Source of the DNA: Burkholderia anthina
GTDB taxonomy: Bacteria > Pseudomonadota > Gammaproteobacteria > Burkholderiales > Burkholderiaceae
Reading direction: 5' to 3'
Length of the DNA stretch: 64,000 bases
Assembly: GCF_902498995.1 (NCBI RefSeq)
Contig: NZ_CABVLY010000021.1
Coordinates: 62,001-126,000, forward strand
The stretch's first letter is position 1; each line of letters begins with the position of its first letter. A program made the position numbers and the translations under genes. The notes beneath the pieces are model-generated. The model did not search any database and had not been told where the DNA came from. It saw nothing but the letters and a program-made list of their open reading frames with translations. Positions 51,920 to 60,884 of this stretch are shown here, in pieces.

Positions 51920-53032
51920 TCAGCCGCCGATGTAGGACATTTCGACACGCTTGCCGTCGCCGTAGGGGGCGACGTCGCCGGCCGCGCTGCCGCGCAACTG
52001 CGAATAGCGGTCGGTGCGGGCCTGCCAGATCCGGGCAATCGCGGTCGCGATCTCGGCGTCGCTGGCGCCGCCGCGCACCAGCGCGCGCAGATCGTGGCCT
52101 CCCGACGCGAACAGGCACAGGTACAGCTTGCCTTCGGTCGACAGCCGCGCGCGCGTGCAGTCGCCGCAGAATGCCTGCGTGACGCTCGAGATCACGCCGA
52201 TTTCGCCGCCGCCGTCCGCATAGCCCCAGCGCTGTGCGGTTTCGGCCGCCGTGTGCGGCTCGAGCGGCACCAGCGGGAACCGTTCGGCGATCCGCGCGAT
52301 GACGTCCGCGGACGGCAGCACTTCGGTCATGTTCCAGCCGTTCGACGTGCCGACATCCATGTATTCGATGAAGCGCAGGATCACGCCCGTGCCGCGGAAG
52401 CGCTCGGCCATCGGCAGGATCTCGCCGTCGTTGGTGCCGCGCTTCACGACCATGTTGACCTTTACCGGCGCGAGGCCCGCGGCCTGCGCGGCGAAGATGC
52501 CGTCGAGGACGTCGGCGCTCGCGAAGTCGGCGTCGTTCATGCGTTTGAACAGCGTATCGTCGAGCGCGTCGAGGCTGACCGTCACGCGCGTGAGCCCGGC
52601 GTCCTTCAGCGCGCGCGCCTTGCGGGCGAGCAGCGAGCCGTTGGTCGTCAGCGTCAGGTCGAGCGGGCGACCGTCGTGGGTCGTCAGGCGCGCGAGGCGC
52701 TCGATCAGGAATTCGAGGTTCTTGCGCAGCAGCGGCTCGCCGCCCGTGATGCGGATTTTTTCGACGCCGTGTGCGACGAAGAGCCGCGCCACGCGCTCGA
52801 TCTCTTCGTGCGTGAGCAGCGCGCTGTGCGGCAGGAACGGGTAGTCCTTGTCGAACACGTCGCGCGGCATGCAGTACACGCAGCGGAAGTTGCAGCGATC
52901 CGTCACCGAAATGCGCAGATCGCGCAACGGCCTGGCGAACGTGTCGGCCAGGGCGCCGTCAGGGGTGTGCGGGACGCCGGAGATATCCGGCATCCCGCTG
53001 ACGTCGGCGAGAGGAATGATGCGTCGGGACAT
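51920..53032 (-). CDS. moaA: GTP 3',8-cyclase (Moco step 1)
   Basis: 370 residues. The radical SAM cluster is in DRCNFRCVYCMP (CX3CX2C, near residues 47-54). IRITGGEPLLRKNLEFLIERL follows. The second, C-terminal cluster has Cys in AFCGDCTRARLSTEGKLYLC. The protein ends in Gly-Gly, needed for MoaA activity. It cyclises GTP to the pyranopterin precursor with MoaC. moaC, moaD and moaE are not in this window. Confidence 0.95.
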   Translation of the reverse strand: MSRRIIPLADVSGMPDISGVPHTPDGALADTFARPLRDLRISVTDRCNFRCVYCMPRDVFDKDYPFLPHSALLTHEEIERVARLFVAHGVEKIRITGGEPLLRKNLEFLIERLARLTTHDGRPLDLTLTTNGSLLARKARALKDAGLTRVTVSLDALDDTLFKRMNDADFASADVLDGIFAAQAAGLAPVKVNMVVKRGTNDGEILPMAERFRGTGVILRFIEYMDVGTSNGWNMTEVLPSADVIARIAERFPLVPLEPHTAAETAQRWGYADGGGEIGVISSVTQAFCGDCTRARLSTEGKLYLCLFASGGHDLRALVRGGASDAEIATAIARIWQARTDRYSQLRGSAAGDVAPYGDGKRVEMSYIGG

Positions 53033-53116
53033 GTTGAAAGAAGTGCGAGCCAGACCTCTATTTTAGCCGCAAGCGGCCGGCCGGGCCGGTGGGCGGAAAC
53101 CCGCAGCGCGGAAATG

Positions 53117-53143
53117 AAAAAGCCCGCCGGAGGCGGGCTTTTT
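53117..53143. terminator. Bidirectional terminator at the end of rne
   Basis: AAAAAGCCCGCC (53117-53128) and its exact complement (53132-53143) around a three-base loop. Long flanking A and T runs allow termination in both directions. It serves rne mainly. Confidence 0.9.
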
Positions 53144-53163
53144 CTGGTCGGGCGCTGCGCCGC

Positions 53164-56100
53164 TTAGCGGTGCGACGTTTCGACCTGCTGCATCGGGGTC
53201 GAGTCGGCCGGCGGCAGCGTCTTGCGTTCGCGCGGCACGCGGGCGGCACGCGGCAGATGCGAGGCGGCTTCCTGCGCAGCGCGGAACTTGTCGGCGTCCG
53301 TGTTCACCCACACGAGGCCGGCCTGTTCCAGCACGACATCGAGGCTCGCCGAAGCGGGCGCTGCGGCGGCTTGCGCGGGGGCCGGAGCCGGTTCCGGTGC
53401 GGCAACCGCTTCGACCGGTGCGGCTTCGACATGAACCGGTTCGACATGCGCCGGCTCGACAACTGCCGGAGCGACAGTTACCGGTTCGACAACTGCCGGG
53501 GCGACTTCGGCTGCAACGACCGGTGCCGGTGCGGGCTGCTCGACGGGCGCGGACTGCGGCGCTTCGACGGCAGCCGGTGCGGCCGGCACTTCGAACGCGT
53601 CGGTCGGCGAAACCGCGACCGGAGCCGGGCCGGCTTCCTCAGCGGCGGCCGGCGCGACCGGTGCCGGTTCGGCGGCCTGGGCGACCACGGCGGGCTCGAC
53701 CGGAGCGACCGGCGTCGCTTCGACGCGAACCGGTGCCGGTTGCGGCTCGACCGCGGCCGGTGCTGCCGGTTCGGCATGCTGCTCGACTGCTGCTTCGGCA
53801 ACGACGGCGCCTGCCGCGGCAACGGCGGCCACGGCGACCGGTGCGGCCGTATGGGCCGGCTCGATCGAGGGCGACGCTTCCGTCGTCACGGCTTGCTCGG
53901 CGGTTTCACCGTGCATGCCCTGGTCGACGACTGCGCCTTCGTCCTCGCGCTCGCGGCGACCGCCACGGCGGCCGCGGCGGCGGCGGCGACGTTCCTCGCC
54001 GTCACGTGCGCCGGCTTCCGCATCGGCAGCCACATCGGCGCCCGGCAGGGCGGTTGCGGCTGCTTCGTCGGCTTCCGACTCCGGGTGGTTCTCGCCACGG
54101 GTGACGGTTTCGAGCGTGGCCGCATGCTGCGTCGGCTTGCGGCGTTCGCGACGCTCGCCACGGCCGGCTGCGTCGGCGGCTTCCGGCTGCTCGGCGCGTT
54201 CGCGCGGCTCACGGTTCTCGCGCGGTTCACGCGGTTCGCGGTTTTCACGCGGCTCGCGCGGTTCGCGGCCTTCACGCGGGCCACGGCCCTCGCGAGCTTC
54301 GCGGTTTTCACGCGGTTCACGACCCTCACGCAGTTCACGGCCTTCGCGCGGTTCACGCGGCTCGCGGACTTCCTTGCCTTCGCGTTCCTGGCGTTGCGGC
54401 TGGCCGCGGCCTGCCGCAGCCTGGTCGCGACCACCCTGAGCCTGCTGGGCGCCGCCGCGACGGTTGCGATTGCGATCGCCGCCGCGCTGGTCCGACTTCT
54501 CGGTTCGCTCGCGGGCCGGGCGGGCAGCCTGTTCCTTCACCGGTGCCGGTGCAACCGGCGCGGGTGCCGGAGCCGGCGACATGCCGAACAGACCCTTCAG
54601 CCAGCCGATGAAGCCGCCGCTTGCCACGGCGACCGGTGCCGGTGCCGCAACCGGCTCGGCCGGGCGCTGGGGTGCCGGGCTCGGCGCCGGACGCTCGGGC
54701 GTGATGCCCTTGACCGCCGCTTCCTGCTTCGGCTTCACGTCGGCTGTGCGCTTGCTGTAGCCGGTTTCCGACTCCAGTTCGCGGGCGGCTTCCTCGGCCA
54801 TCTTCCAGGACGCGCGCGGATCGTCGAGGCGTGCATCGTCATGGCGCAGGCGCTCGAGCTTGTAGTGCGGCGTATCGAGGTGCTTGTTCGGGATCAGCAC
54901 GATGCCGACCTTGAAGCGCGACTCGATCTTGTTGATTTCCTGACGTTTTTCGTTGAGCAGGAAGGCGGTCACCTCGACCGGCACCTGGCAGTGGATCGCC
55001 GCGGTGTTTTCCTTCATCGCTTCTTCCTGAATGATCCGCAGGACCTGCAGCGCGGACGATTCGGTATCGCGGATGTGGCCGGTGCCGTTACAGCGCGGGC
55101 ACGTCACGTGGCTGCCTTCCGACAGGGCCGGGCGCAGACGCTGGCGCGACAGTTCCATCAGGCCGAAACGCGAGATCTTGCCCATCTGCACACGGGCGCG
55201 GTCATGCTTGAGCGCGTCCTTCAGGCGTTGCTCGACTTCGCGCTGGCTCTTGGCCGACTCCATGTCGATGAAGTCGATCACGATCAGGCCGCCGAGGTCG
55301 CGCAGGCGCAGCTGGCGGGCCACTTCGTCCGCCGCTTCGAGGTTCGTGCGGGTTGCCGTTTCCTCGATGTCGGCGCCCTTGGTGGCGCGCGCCGAGTTCA
55401 CGTCGATCGCGACGAGCGCTTCGGTGTGGTCGATCACGATCGCGCCGCCCGACGGCAGCGGTACCGTGCGCGAGTACGCGGTTTCGATCTGGTGCTCGAT
55501 CTGGAAGCGCGAGAAGAGCGGCACGTCGTCGTGGTAGCGCTTCACCTTCGACACGTTGTCCGGCATCACGATGTCCATGAACGCACGGGCCTGATCGTGG
55601 ATCTCGGTCGTGTCGATCAGGATTTCGCCGATATCGGGCTGGAAATAGTCCCGGATCGCGCGGATCACGAGGCTCGATTCCAGATAGATCAGCATCGGCT
55701 GGCCGGAATTGCCGCTTTGCGACGCCGCTTCGATCGCGCGCCACAGTTGCAGCAGGTAGTTCAGGTCCCACTGCAGTTCCTCGGCGCTGCGGCCGATGCC
55801 CGCGGTACGGGCGATCATGCTCATGCCGTCGGGAATCTGCAGCTGCGCCATGGTTTCGCGCAGTTCCTGGCGTTCGTCGCCTTCGATCCGGCGCGACACG
55901 CCGCCGCCGCGCGGGTTGTTCGGCATCAGCACCAGATAACGGCCGGCGAGCGAGATGAACGTCGTCAGGGCGGCGCCCTTGTTGCCGCGTTCTTCCTTCT
56001 CGACCTGGACGATCAGCTCCTGGCCTTCGCGCAGGGCATCCTGAATGCGCGCGGAGCGCATGTCGATGCCTTCCTTGAAGTACTGGCGGGCGACTTCCTT

Positions 56101-56310
56101 GAACGGCAGGAAGCCGTGGCGGTCTTCGCCGTAGTTGACGAAGCACGCTTCGAGCGACGGCTCGATACGGGTGATGACACCTTTGTAGATATTGCCTTTG
56201 CGCTGTTCGCGCCCGGCGGTCTCGATGTCGATGTCGATGAGCTTTTGCCCATCGACGATGGCGACGCGCAGCTCCTCCTGCTGCGTCGCATTGAACAGCA
56301 TGCGTTTCAT
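53164..56310 (-). CDS. rne: Ribonuclease E
   Basis: 1048 residues from ATG 56310. The catalytic N-terminal half (about 1-510) starts MKRMLFNATQQEELRVAIVD and contains the S1 domain (about 38-120). The DNase I-like site is in IVIDHTEALVAIDVNSARAT (catalytic Asp), with the Zn-link CPRCNGTG near 402. After about residue 560 it becomes a disordered scaffold with an AR-rich part and a dense Arg-Glu repeat block (about 645-710, made of REPREPRENREP-type units). An Ala/Pro/Val/Glu-rich stretch follows, and a conserved-looking end GLVWVNTDADKFRAAQEAA. It starts most mRNA decay and matures rRNA and tRNA on the inner membrane. A 722-base leader precedes it. Confidence 0.95.
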   Translation of the reverse strand: MKRMLFNATQQEELRVAIVDGQKLIDIDIETAGREQRKGNIYKGVITRIEPSLEACFVNYGEDRHGFLPFKEVARQYFKEGIDMRSARIQDALREGQELIVQVEKEERGNKGAALTTFISLAGRYLVLMPNNPRGGGVSRRIEGDERQELRETMAQLQIPDGMSMIARTAGIGRSAEELQWDLNYLLQLWRAIEAASQSGNSGQPMLIYLESSLVIRAIRDYFQPDIGEILIDTTEIHDQARAFMDIVMPDNVSKVKRYHDDVPLFSRFQIEHQIETAYSRTVPLPSGGAIVIDHTEALVAIDVNSARATKGADIEETATRTNLEAADEVARQLRLRDLGGLIVIDFIDMESAKSQREVEQRLKDALKHDRARVQMGKISRFGLMELSRQRLRPALSEGSHVTCPRCNGTGHIRDTESSALQVLRIIQEEAMKENTAAIHCQVPVEVTAFLLNEKRQEINKIESRFKVGIVLIPNKHLDTPHYKLERLRHDDARLDDPRASWKMAEEAARELESETGYSKRTADVKPKQEAAVKGITPERPAPSPAPQRPAEPVAAPAPVAVASGGFIGWLKGLFGMSPAPAPAPVAPAPVKEQAARPARERTEKSDQRGGDRNRNRRGGAQQAQGGRDQAAAGRGQPQRQEREGKEVREPREPREGRELREGREPRENREAREGRGPREGREPREPRENREPREPRENREPRERAEQPEAADAAGRGERRERRKPTQHAATLETVTRGENHPESEADEAAATALPGADVAADAEAGARDGEERRRRRRGRRGGRREREDEGAVVDQGMHGETAEQAVTTEASPSIEPAHTAAPVAVAAVAAAGAVVAEAAVEQHAEPAAPAAVEPQPAPVRVEATPVAPVEPAVVAQAAEPAPVAPAAAEEAGPAPVAVSPTDAFEVPAAPAAVEAPQSAPVEQPAPAPVVAAEVAPAVVEPVTVAPAVVEPAHVEPVHVEAAPVEAVAAPEPAPAPAQAAAAPASASLDVVLEQAGLVWVNTDADKFRAAQEAASHLPRAARVPRERKTLPPADSTPMQQVETSHR
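54195..54385 (-). repeat. Degenerate 12-base repeats encoding Arg-Glu-rich tract in rne
   Basis: On the plus strand the units look like CGCGGTTCACG / CGCGGCTCGCG, repeated about 15 times with variation. In the protein they give REPREP, RENREP and REGREP units (about residues 645-710). This is an intragenic low-complexity array likely to vary in copy number between strains. Confidence 0.7.
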
Positions 56311-57032
56311 GAACGACTCCAGGCGACTCTGCTGCCGGCGCCTCGCGGTTGTCAGCCGCGAGGGCGGAAACGGCGGCAGGCCGCACCTTGTTGTGTTGTC
56401 ACAAGCACGCTGGAGCGGGAAGGATGGCGGGGAGAATTGCCTGAAGAGGCGCTTGGGCCCGAAAGACGGGGCCGGCGGCCATAGGGCACCTGCGAACACG
56501 GCTTCAAAGCACGGCGTCCACACACCGCACGCTGCAAAAGCGCGCTAAGCCTGATACCGGCATTGCCACGGGGCGCGCGCAATGCGTCGCGCGCGCCGAC
56601 GGGCGGCAGATGCTGCGGCTTGGGCCGCAGCGGGGAGTATCGAATCCAGCCCGACTTTCCCGCCTGGGGTGTACTTCCCTGGTTTGACGTCGCCAAGCCC
56701 CGCACGCTTCGCGGGGCCAAATCGGGCGCAACGCCGTAATTTTCGCAACCGGCAGCCTGCGGACGCACTTCGCGCCGTCGGGCTACCGATCAAATTCTTT
56801 TCAACCAACTTTCCGTTACCGCGGCGCGGTGCCGACCGAATCCGCCTGTGGGCGCGATCCTTGCCGACGGGCTGCGCCGTGCGTGCAACTTGCTGCATCT
56901 CTTTGATTAGGGGTGAGCAGCAGACCCCCGGCGCAAGTAAAATAACGGTTTCCGCTTGCGCCTTGCCCGACTCGGTCGGGGCCGGCCTGTCAGGCCACCC
57001 TCAACGTCCGGCTGGGCAAAATTATATTCAGT
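56311..57032 (-). promoter_or_regulatory. Long structured rne leader / rne-rluC divergent region
   Basis: 722 bases without a supported gene. Three strong hairpins lie in the part that would be the rne leader: 56572-56597 (GGCGCGCG/CGCGCGCC), 56612-56631 (GCTGCGGC-TTGG-GCCGCAGC, perfect), and 56697-56717 (GCCCCGC/GCGGGGC). E. coli rne carries 5'-UTR hairpins through which RNase E limits its own mRNA, so the same control is plausible here. The right end must contain the rluC promoter; an AT-rich box (TTATATT) sits at 57022-57028. Confidence 0.5.
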
Positions 57033-58037
57033 ATGAATGAGTTAGGCAAAATATCCCAGAATTCAGTCGCAAGCGGCCAGGTATCGATGATCGAGATCGA
57101 CGAAAACTCGGCCGGTCAGCGGATCGATAACTTCCTGTTGCGCGTCTGTAAAGGCGTGCCCAAGAGCCATATTTACCGAATCCTGCGCAGCGGGGAAGTT
57201 CGGGTAAACAAGGGTCGGGTCGATGCGCAGTATCGTCTCGCGTTCGGCGACATCGTCCGCGTGCCCCCGGTGCGGGTAGCGGCGGCCGACCTCGCGCGCG
57301 CCGACACGCCGATCGTGCCGCCCGCGCAGTTCGACGTGCTGTACGAGGACGACGCGATGCTCGTCATCAACAAGCCGGCCGGTGTCGCGGTGCATGGCGG
57401 CAGCGGCGTCGCGTTCGGCGTGATCGAGCAGATGCGCCAGGCGCGCCCGCGCGCGAAATTCCTCGAACTCGTGCACCGGCTCGACCGCGAGACGTCCGGG
57501 GTTCTGATGCTCGCGAAGAAGCGCACAGCGCTCGTCGCCCTGCATGAACAGATCCGCGAAAACCGGATGGACAAGCGCTACTTCGCGTGCGGGCACGGCG
57601 AATGGCAGCCCGATTGGGGCCGCCGCCGCGCGGTGAAGGTGCCGCTGTTCAAGTATTCGACCCCGGAAGGAGAGCGGCGCGTGCGCGTGCAGGACGACGG
57701 TCTGCCGTCGCACACCGTATTCAATCTGCTCGATCGCTGGCCGGATTACGTGCTGGTCGAGGCGGAACTCAAAACGGGTCGGACCCATCAGATTCGTGTG
57801 CACCTCGCGCATCTCGGCCTGCCGATCGCCGGCGACGCCAAGTATGGCGATTTCGCACTGAACAAGGCGCTGGCACGCGCGAATGCGCAGCCGTCGCTGA
57901 AACGGATGTTCCTGCATGCGCATCGGCTGCGGCTGGCCCATCCGCTGACCGGCGAGGCGCTGCAGTTCGACGCGCCGCTGCCGGACGAATGCCGGCGCTT
58001 CCTCGATCAACTCAGCGCTCTGCGCGATACCGCCTGA
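57033..58037 (+). CDS. rluC: 23S rRNA pseudouridine synthase RluC
   Basis: 334 residues from ATG 57033. There is no clear ribosome site there; ATG 57087 (MIEIDENSAGQRIDNFLL) is an alternative start. An N-terminal S4 domain (about 35-85) is followed by the RluA-type catalytic domain with ELVHRLDRETSGVLMLAKK (catalytic Asp) and LKTGRTHQIRVHLAHLGLPI. It modifies uridines 955, 2504 and 2580 of 23S rRNA (E. coli numbering). First of rluC, phosphatase, Rieske, sppA. Confidence 0.92.
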   Translation: MNELGKISQNSVASGQVSMIEIDENSAGQRIDNFLLRVCKGVPKSHIYRILRSGEVRVNKGRVDAQYRLAFGDIVRVPPVRVAAADLARADTPIVPPAQFDVLYEDDAMLVINKPAGVAVHGGSGVAFGVIEQMRQARPRAKFLELVHRLDRETSGVLMLAKKRTALVALHEQIRENRMDKRYFACGHGEWQPDWGRRRAVKVPLFKYSTPEGERRVRVQDDGLPSHTVFNLLDRWPDYVLVEAELKTGRTHQIRVHLAHLGLPIAGDAKYGDFALNKALARANAQPSLKRMFLHAHRLRLAHPLTGEALQFDAPLPDECRRFLDQLSALRDTA

Positions 58038-58042
58038 ATCGC

Positions 58043-58702
58043 ATGTCCCGACAGCAATTTGATCTGATCGTCTTCGACTGGGACGGCACGCTGATGGATT
58101 CGACTGCGCACATCGCGCACAGCATCCAGGCGGCCTGCCGCGATCTCGGTTTGCCCACACCGTCCGACGAGGCGTCCCGTTACGTGATCGGTCTCGGCCT
58201 GCGCGATGCGCTGCAGATTACCGCTCCGACCCTCGATCCGTCCGACTATCCGCGGCTGGCCGAGCGCTATCGCTATCACTATCTGCTGGACGACCAGCGC
58301 ATCGAGCTGTTCGCCGGCGTGCGCGAACTGCTCGCCGAGTTGCGCGACACGGGCTACCTGCTCGCGGTCGCGACCGGCAAGGGCCGGGTCGGGCTGAACC
58401 GCGTGCTCGACCAGTCGAAGCTCACGAGCCTGTTCGATGCGACGCGCTGCGCGGACGAGACGTTCTCGAAGCCGCATCCGGCGATGCTGCACGAGTTGTC
58501 GCGCGAACTGGGGCAGGATCTGGCGCGCACGGTGATGATCGGCGACACGACGCACGATCTGCAGATGGCCGCGAGCGCGGGGGCAGCGGGCATCGGCGTT
58601 TCGTACGGCGCGCACACGGCCGACGCGCTGGCTGCGCTGACGCCGCGTTTCGTCGCGCCGGACGTCGTCGCGCTGACGGCATGGCTGCGGGAGCACGCAT
58701 GA
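58043..58702 (+). CDS. HAD family hydrolase, phosphoglycolate phosphatase-like
   Basis: 219 residues from ATG 58043, 5 bases after the rluC stop. HAD motifs are VFDWDGTLMDST (nucleophile Asp), AVATGKGRVGLNRVL (motif II Thr), SKPHPAMLHEL (motif III Lys) and TVMIGDTTHDLQMAASAGA (motif IV Asp). Close to the Gph/PGP group often found beside rluC. It could detoxify 2-phosphoglycolate or similar phosphates. Overlaps the next start by 4 bases. Confidence 0.88.
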   Translation: MSRQQFDLIVFDWDGTLMDSTAHIAHSIQAACRDLGLPTPSDEASRYVIGLGLRDALQITAPTLDPSDYPRLAERYRYHYLLDDQRIELFAGVRELLAELRDTGYLLAVATGKGRVGLNRVLDQSKLTSLFDATRCADETFSKPHPAMLHELSRELGQDLARTVMIGDTTHDLQMAASAGAAGIGVSYGAHTADALAALTPRFVAPDVVALTAWLREHA

Positions 58703-59109
58703 GCGTGGCGCCTGACGCCGTGCGCGTGTGTGCATCCGACGCGCTGGCCGACGGCGGCGCCGGCGTGCGCGTCGATGCGACGCTGCGCGGCGAGCAGGCG
58801 GTCGTATTCTTCGTGCGCTACGACGGCCGCGCGTACGGCTACCTGAACCGCTGCGCGCACGTGCCGATGGAGCTCGACTGGGCCGAAGGGCAGTTCTTCG
58901 AGTCGTCCGGCCTCTATCTGATGTGTGCGACGCACGGTGCGATCTATGCGCCGGACACCGGCAAATGTGTTGGCGGCCCGTGCCGCGGCGGCCGCCTGCG
59001 GCCGGTCGAGGTCGACGAGCGCGACACGCCCGACGGGCGTGCGGTATTCTGGGTGCCCGATGCGGACCTGCATCCCGCCGCGCCGGTTCCTCCCGCCACG
59101 ACCGACTGA
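58699..59109 (+). CDS. Small Rieske [2Fe-2S] protein
   Basis: 136 residues from ATG 58699, overlapping the HAD gene by 4 bases. The Rieske ligands are CAHVPMELD (C-x-H) and CATHGAIYAPDTGKC (C-x2-H). The rest resembles soluble ferredoxin-type Rieske domains of oxygenase systems or NirD. No oxygenase partner is near it. Tight coupling with rluC, gph-like and sppA genes suggests a housekeeping role that is not known. Confidence 0.85.
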   Translation: MSVAPDAVRVCASDALADGGAGVRVDATLRGEQAVVFFVRYDGRAYGYLNRCAHVPMELDWAEGQFFESSGLYLMCATHGAIYAPDTGKCVGGPCRGGRLRPVEVDERDTPDGRAVFWVPDADLHPAAPVPPATTD

Positions 59110-59121
59110 CGACAACACTGC

Positions 59122-60114
59122 ATGGCCGATCAACCGAATTCCCCTGATTCCTCGTCCCGTCCCGACAGCCGCGAACCGAACTGGGAGCGCGCCGCGCTCG
59201 AACGGATCGCGCTCGCAGCCGTGAAGGAACAGCGCGCGGCGCGGCGCTGGAAGATATTCTTCCGTTTTGCGTTCCTCGGTGTATGCGTGCTGTTCGCGTT
59301 TGCGCTGCTCGATTTCTCGAGCGACTCGAAGTTTTCGTCGAGCGGGCGGCACACGGCGCTCGTGACGATCGACGGCGAGATCGCGGCCGGCACCAACGCG
59401 AACGCCGACGACATCAATACCGCGCTCGATGCGGCATTCGACGACGACGGCACGGCCGGCGTCGTGCTGCGGATCAACAGCCCGGGCGGCAGTCCGGTGC
59501 AGGCCGGCATGGTCTACGACGAGATCCGGCGGCTGCGCGCGAAGTATCCGGGCAAGCCGCTGTATGTCGTCGTGACCGACATGTGCGCATCGGGCGGCTA
59601 TTACATTGCGTCGGCCGCCGACAAGATTTTCGTCGACAAGGCGAGCATCGTCGGCTCGATTGGCGTGCTGATGGACGGTTTCGGCTTCACGGGCCTGATG
59701 GGCAAGCTCGGCGTCGACCGGCGCCTGCATACGTCGGGCGAAAACAAGGGCTTCTACGATCCGTTCTCGCCCGAGACGCCGAAGATGGACGCCCATGCGC
59801 AGGAATTGCTCGACCAGGTCCATGCGCAGTTCATCAAGGCCGTGAAGGATGGCCGCGGCAAGCGGCTGCATGAAACGCCCGACATGTTCTCGGGGCTGTT
59901 CTGGACCGGCGAGAAGAGCGTCGAACTCGGGCTTGCGGACGGCTACGGCACGACGGACACGGTCGCGCGCGACGTGCTGAAGGCACCGGATCTCGTCGAC
60001 TACACGGTGAAGGAAAGCCTGACGAACCGCGTCGCACGCAAGTTCGGTGCGGCGGTTGGCGGCGCTGCGATGAAGGCGCTCACCGCGGGCGGCACGTCGT
60101 TCAGCCTGCGCTGA
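59122..60114 (+). CDS. sppA: Signal peptide peptidase SppA-like S49 protease
   Basis: 330 residues. A cytoplasmic N-terminus (1-45) and one membrane span (FFRFAFLGVCVLFAFALLDF) precede the S49 domain: VVLRINSPGGSPVQAGMVYDEI, VVTDMCASGGYYIASAADKI (catalytic Ser) and ASIVGSIGVLMDGFGFTGLM. The short form has one catalytic domain, unlike 600-residue E. coli SppA. It degrades leftover signal peptides at the inner membrane. Ends at a long hairpin. Confidence 0.92.
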   Translation: MADQPNSPDSSSRPDSREPNWERAALERIALAAVKEQRAARRWKIFFRFAFLGVCVLFAFALLDFSSDSKFSSSGRHTALVTIDGEIAAGTNANADDINTALDAAFDDDGTAGVVLRINSPGGSPVQAGMVYDEIRRLRAKYPGKPLYVVVTDMCASGGYYIASAADKIFVDKASIVGSIGVLMDGFGFTGLMGKLGVDRRLHTSGENKGFYDPFSPETPKMDAHAQELLDQVHAQFIKAVKDGRGKRLHETPDMFSGLFWTGEKSVELGLADGYGTTDTVARDVLKAPDLVDYTVKESLTNRVARKFGAAVGGAAMKALTAGGTSFSLR

Positions 60115-60149
60115 GCGGCGGTACGGGGCGGTATGCCCCGTACCGCCGC
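60115..60149. terminator. Long perfect hairpin between sppA and the convergent methyltransferase gene
   Basis: GCGGCGGTACGGGGC (60115-60129) and its exact complement (60135-60149), loop GGTAT, starting one base after the sppA stop. There is no T-run, so it may be a Rho-assisted terminator or an mRNA 3'-end protector rather than a classical terminator. Confidence 0.5.
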
Positions 60150-60161
60150 CGGCTTTCCGCC

Positions 60162-60884
60162 TCAGTTTGCGAGCAGCAGGAAGATGGCGGGGCGCTTGTG
60201 CAGATTCGGTGCGGGCGCCTTTTTCCAGTCCGCCACCGAACGGCTGGCGATCGTCTCGGTTTCGAGGGTCAGATCGGCCGCGACACAGATCTGCGTCGAC
60301 GGCGCGCACGTCGCGACCAGCGTGTCGAGCATCGCGTGGTTCCGGTACGGCGTCTCGATGAAGATCTGCGTCTGGCGAGCCTTGCGTGACAGTTGTTCCA
60401 GCTCGCGCAGGCGTTTCGCGCGCGCTGCCGCGTCGACCGGCAGGTAGCCGTTGAACGCGAAACTCTGGCCGTTCAGGCCCGATGCCATCAGTGCGAGCAG
60501 GATCGAACTCGGCCCGACGAGCGGCACGACCTTCACGCCGCGTTCGTGCGCGCGGCGCACCAGCAGCGCGCCGGGATCGGCCACGGCAGGGCAGCCGGCC
60601 TCGGACACGAGCCCCGCGTCCGCGCCGGCCAGTACGGGGGCGAGCAGCCGGTCGATCTCGCCGCCCGGCGTGTTGACGTTCAGCTCGCGGATCTCGATTT
60701 CCTGGATCGGCCGCGTCGTGCCGATCTTCTTCAGGAACGCGCGGGTCGTTTTCGCGTTTTCGCCGATGTAATAGCCGAGCGTGCCGGCGCGAGCCTGCAC
60801 GGCCGCGGGCAGCACCGCGGCGAGCATCGATTCGTCGCCTTCGCCAAGGGTGTTCGGGACGAGATAGAGCGTGCCGGCGGTCAT
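60162..60884 (-). CDS. RsmI-like SAM-dependent methyltransferase (tetrapyrrole methylase fold)
   Basis: 240 residues from ATG 60884. N-terminus TLYLVPNTLGEGDESMLAAV, then ENAKTTRAFLKKIGTTRPIQ and GADAGLVSEAGCPAVADPGALLV (the SAM loop of RsmI), then FIETPYRNHAMLDTLVATC. It looks like a shorter paralogue of RsmI, the 16S C1402 2'-O-methyltransferase, but lacks its C-terminal region and has different start motifs. The real substrate is unknown. Start overlaps the maf stop by 4 bases. Confidence 0.85.
   Translation of the reverse strand: MTAGTLYLVPNTLGEGDESMLAAVLPAAVQARAGTLGYYIGENAKTTRAFLKKIGTTRPIQEIEIRELNVNTPGGEIDRLLAPVLAGADAGLVSEAGCPAVADPGALLVRRAHERGVKVVPLVGPSSILLALMASGLNGQSFAFNGYLPVDAAARAKRLRELEQLSRKARQTQIFIETPYRNHAMLDTLVATCAPSTQICVAADLTLETETIASRSVADWKKAPAPNLHKRPAIFLLLAN

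Noticed and set aside
54195..54385. Possible CRISPR or satellite array
   Set aside because: The repeats are short, degenerate and in frame in rne, with no spacers; they encode a low-complexity protein tract.
53089..56484. An 1131-residue open frame on the plus strand across rne
   Set aside because: It is the antisense shadow of rne: low-complexity Arg/Gly/Phe composition produced by GC-rich codon phase, with no recognisable domain.
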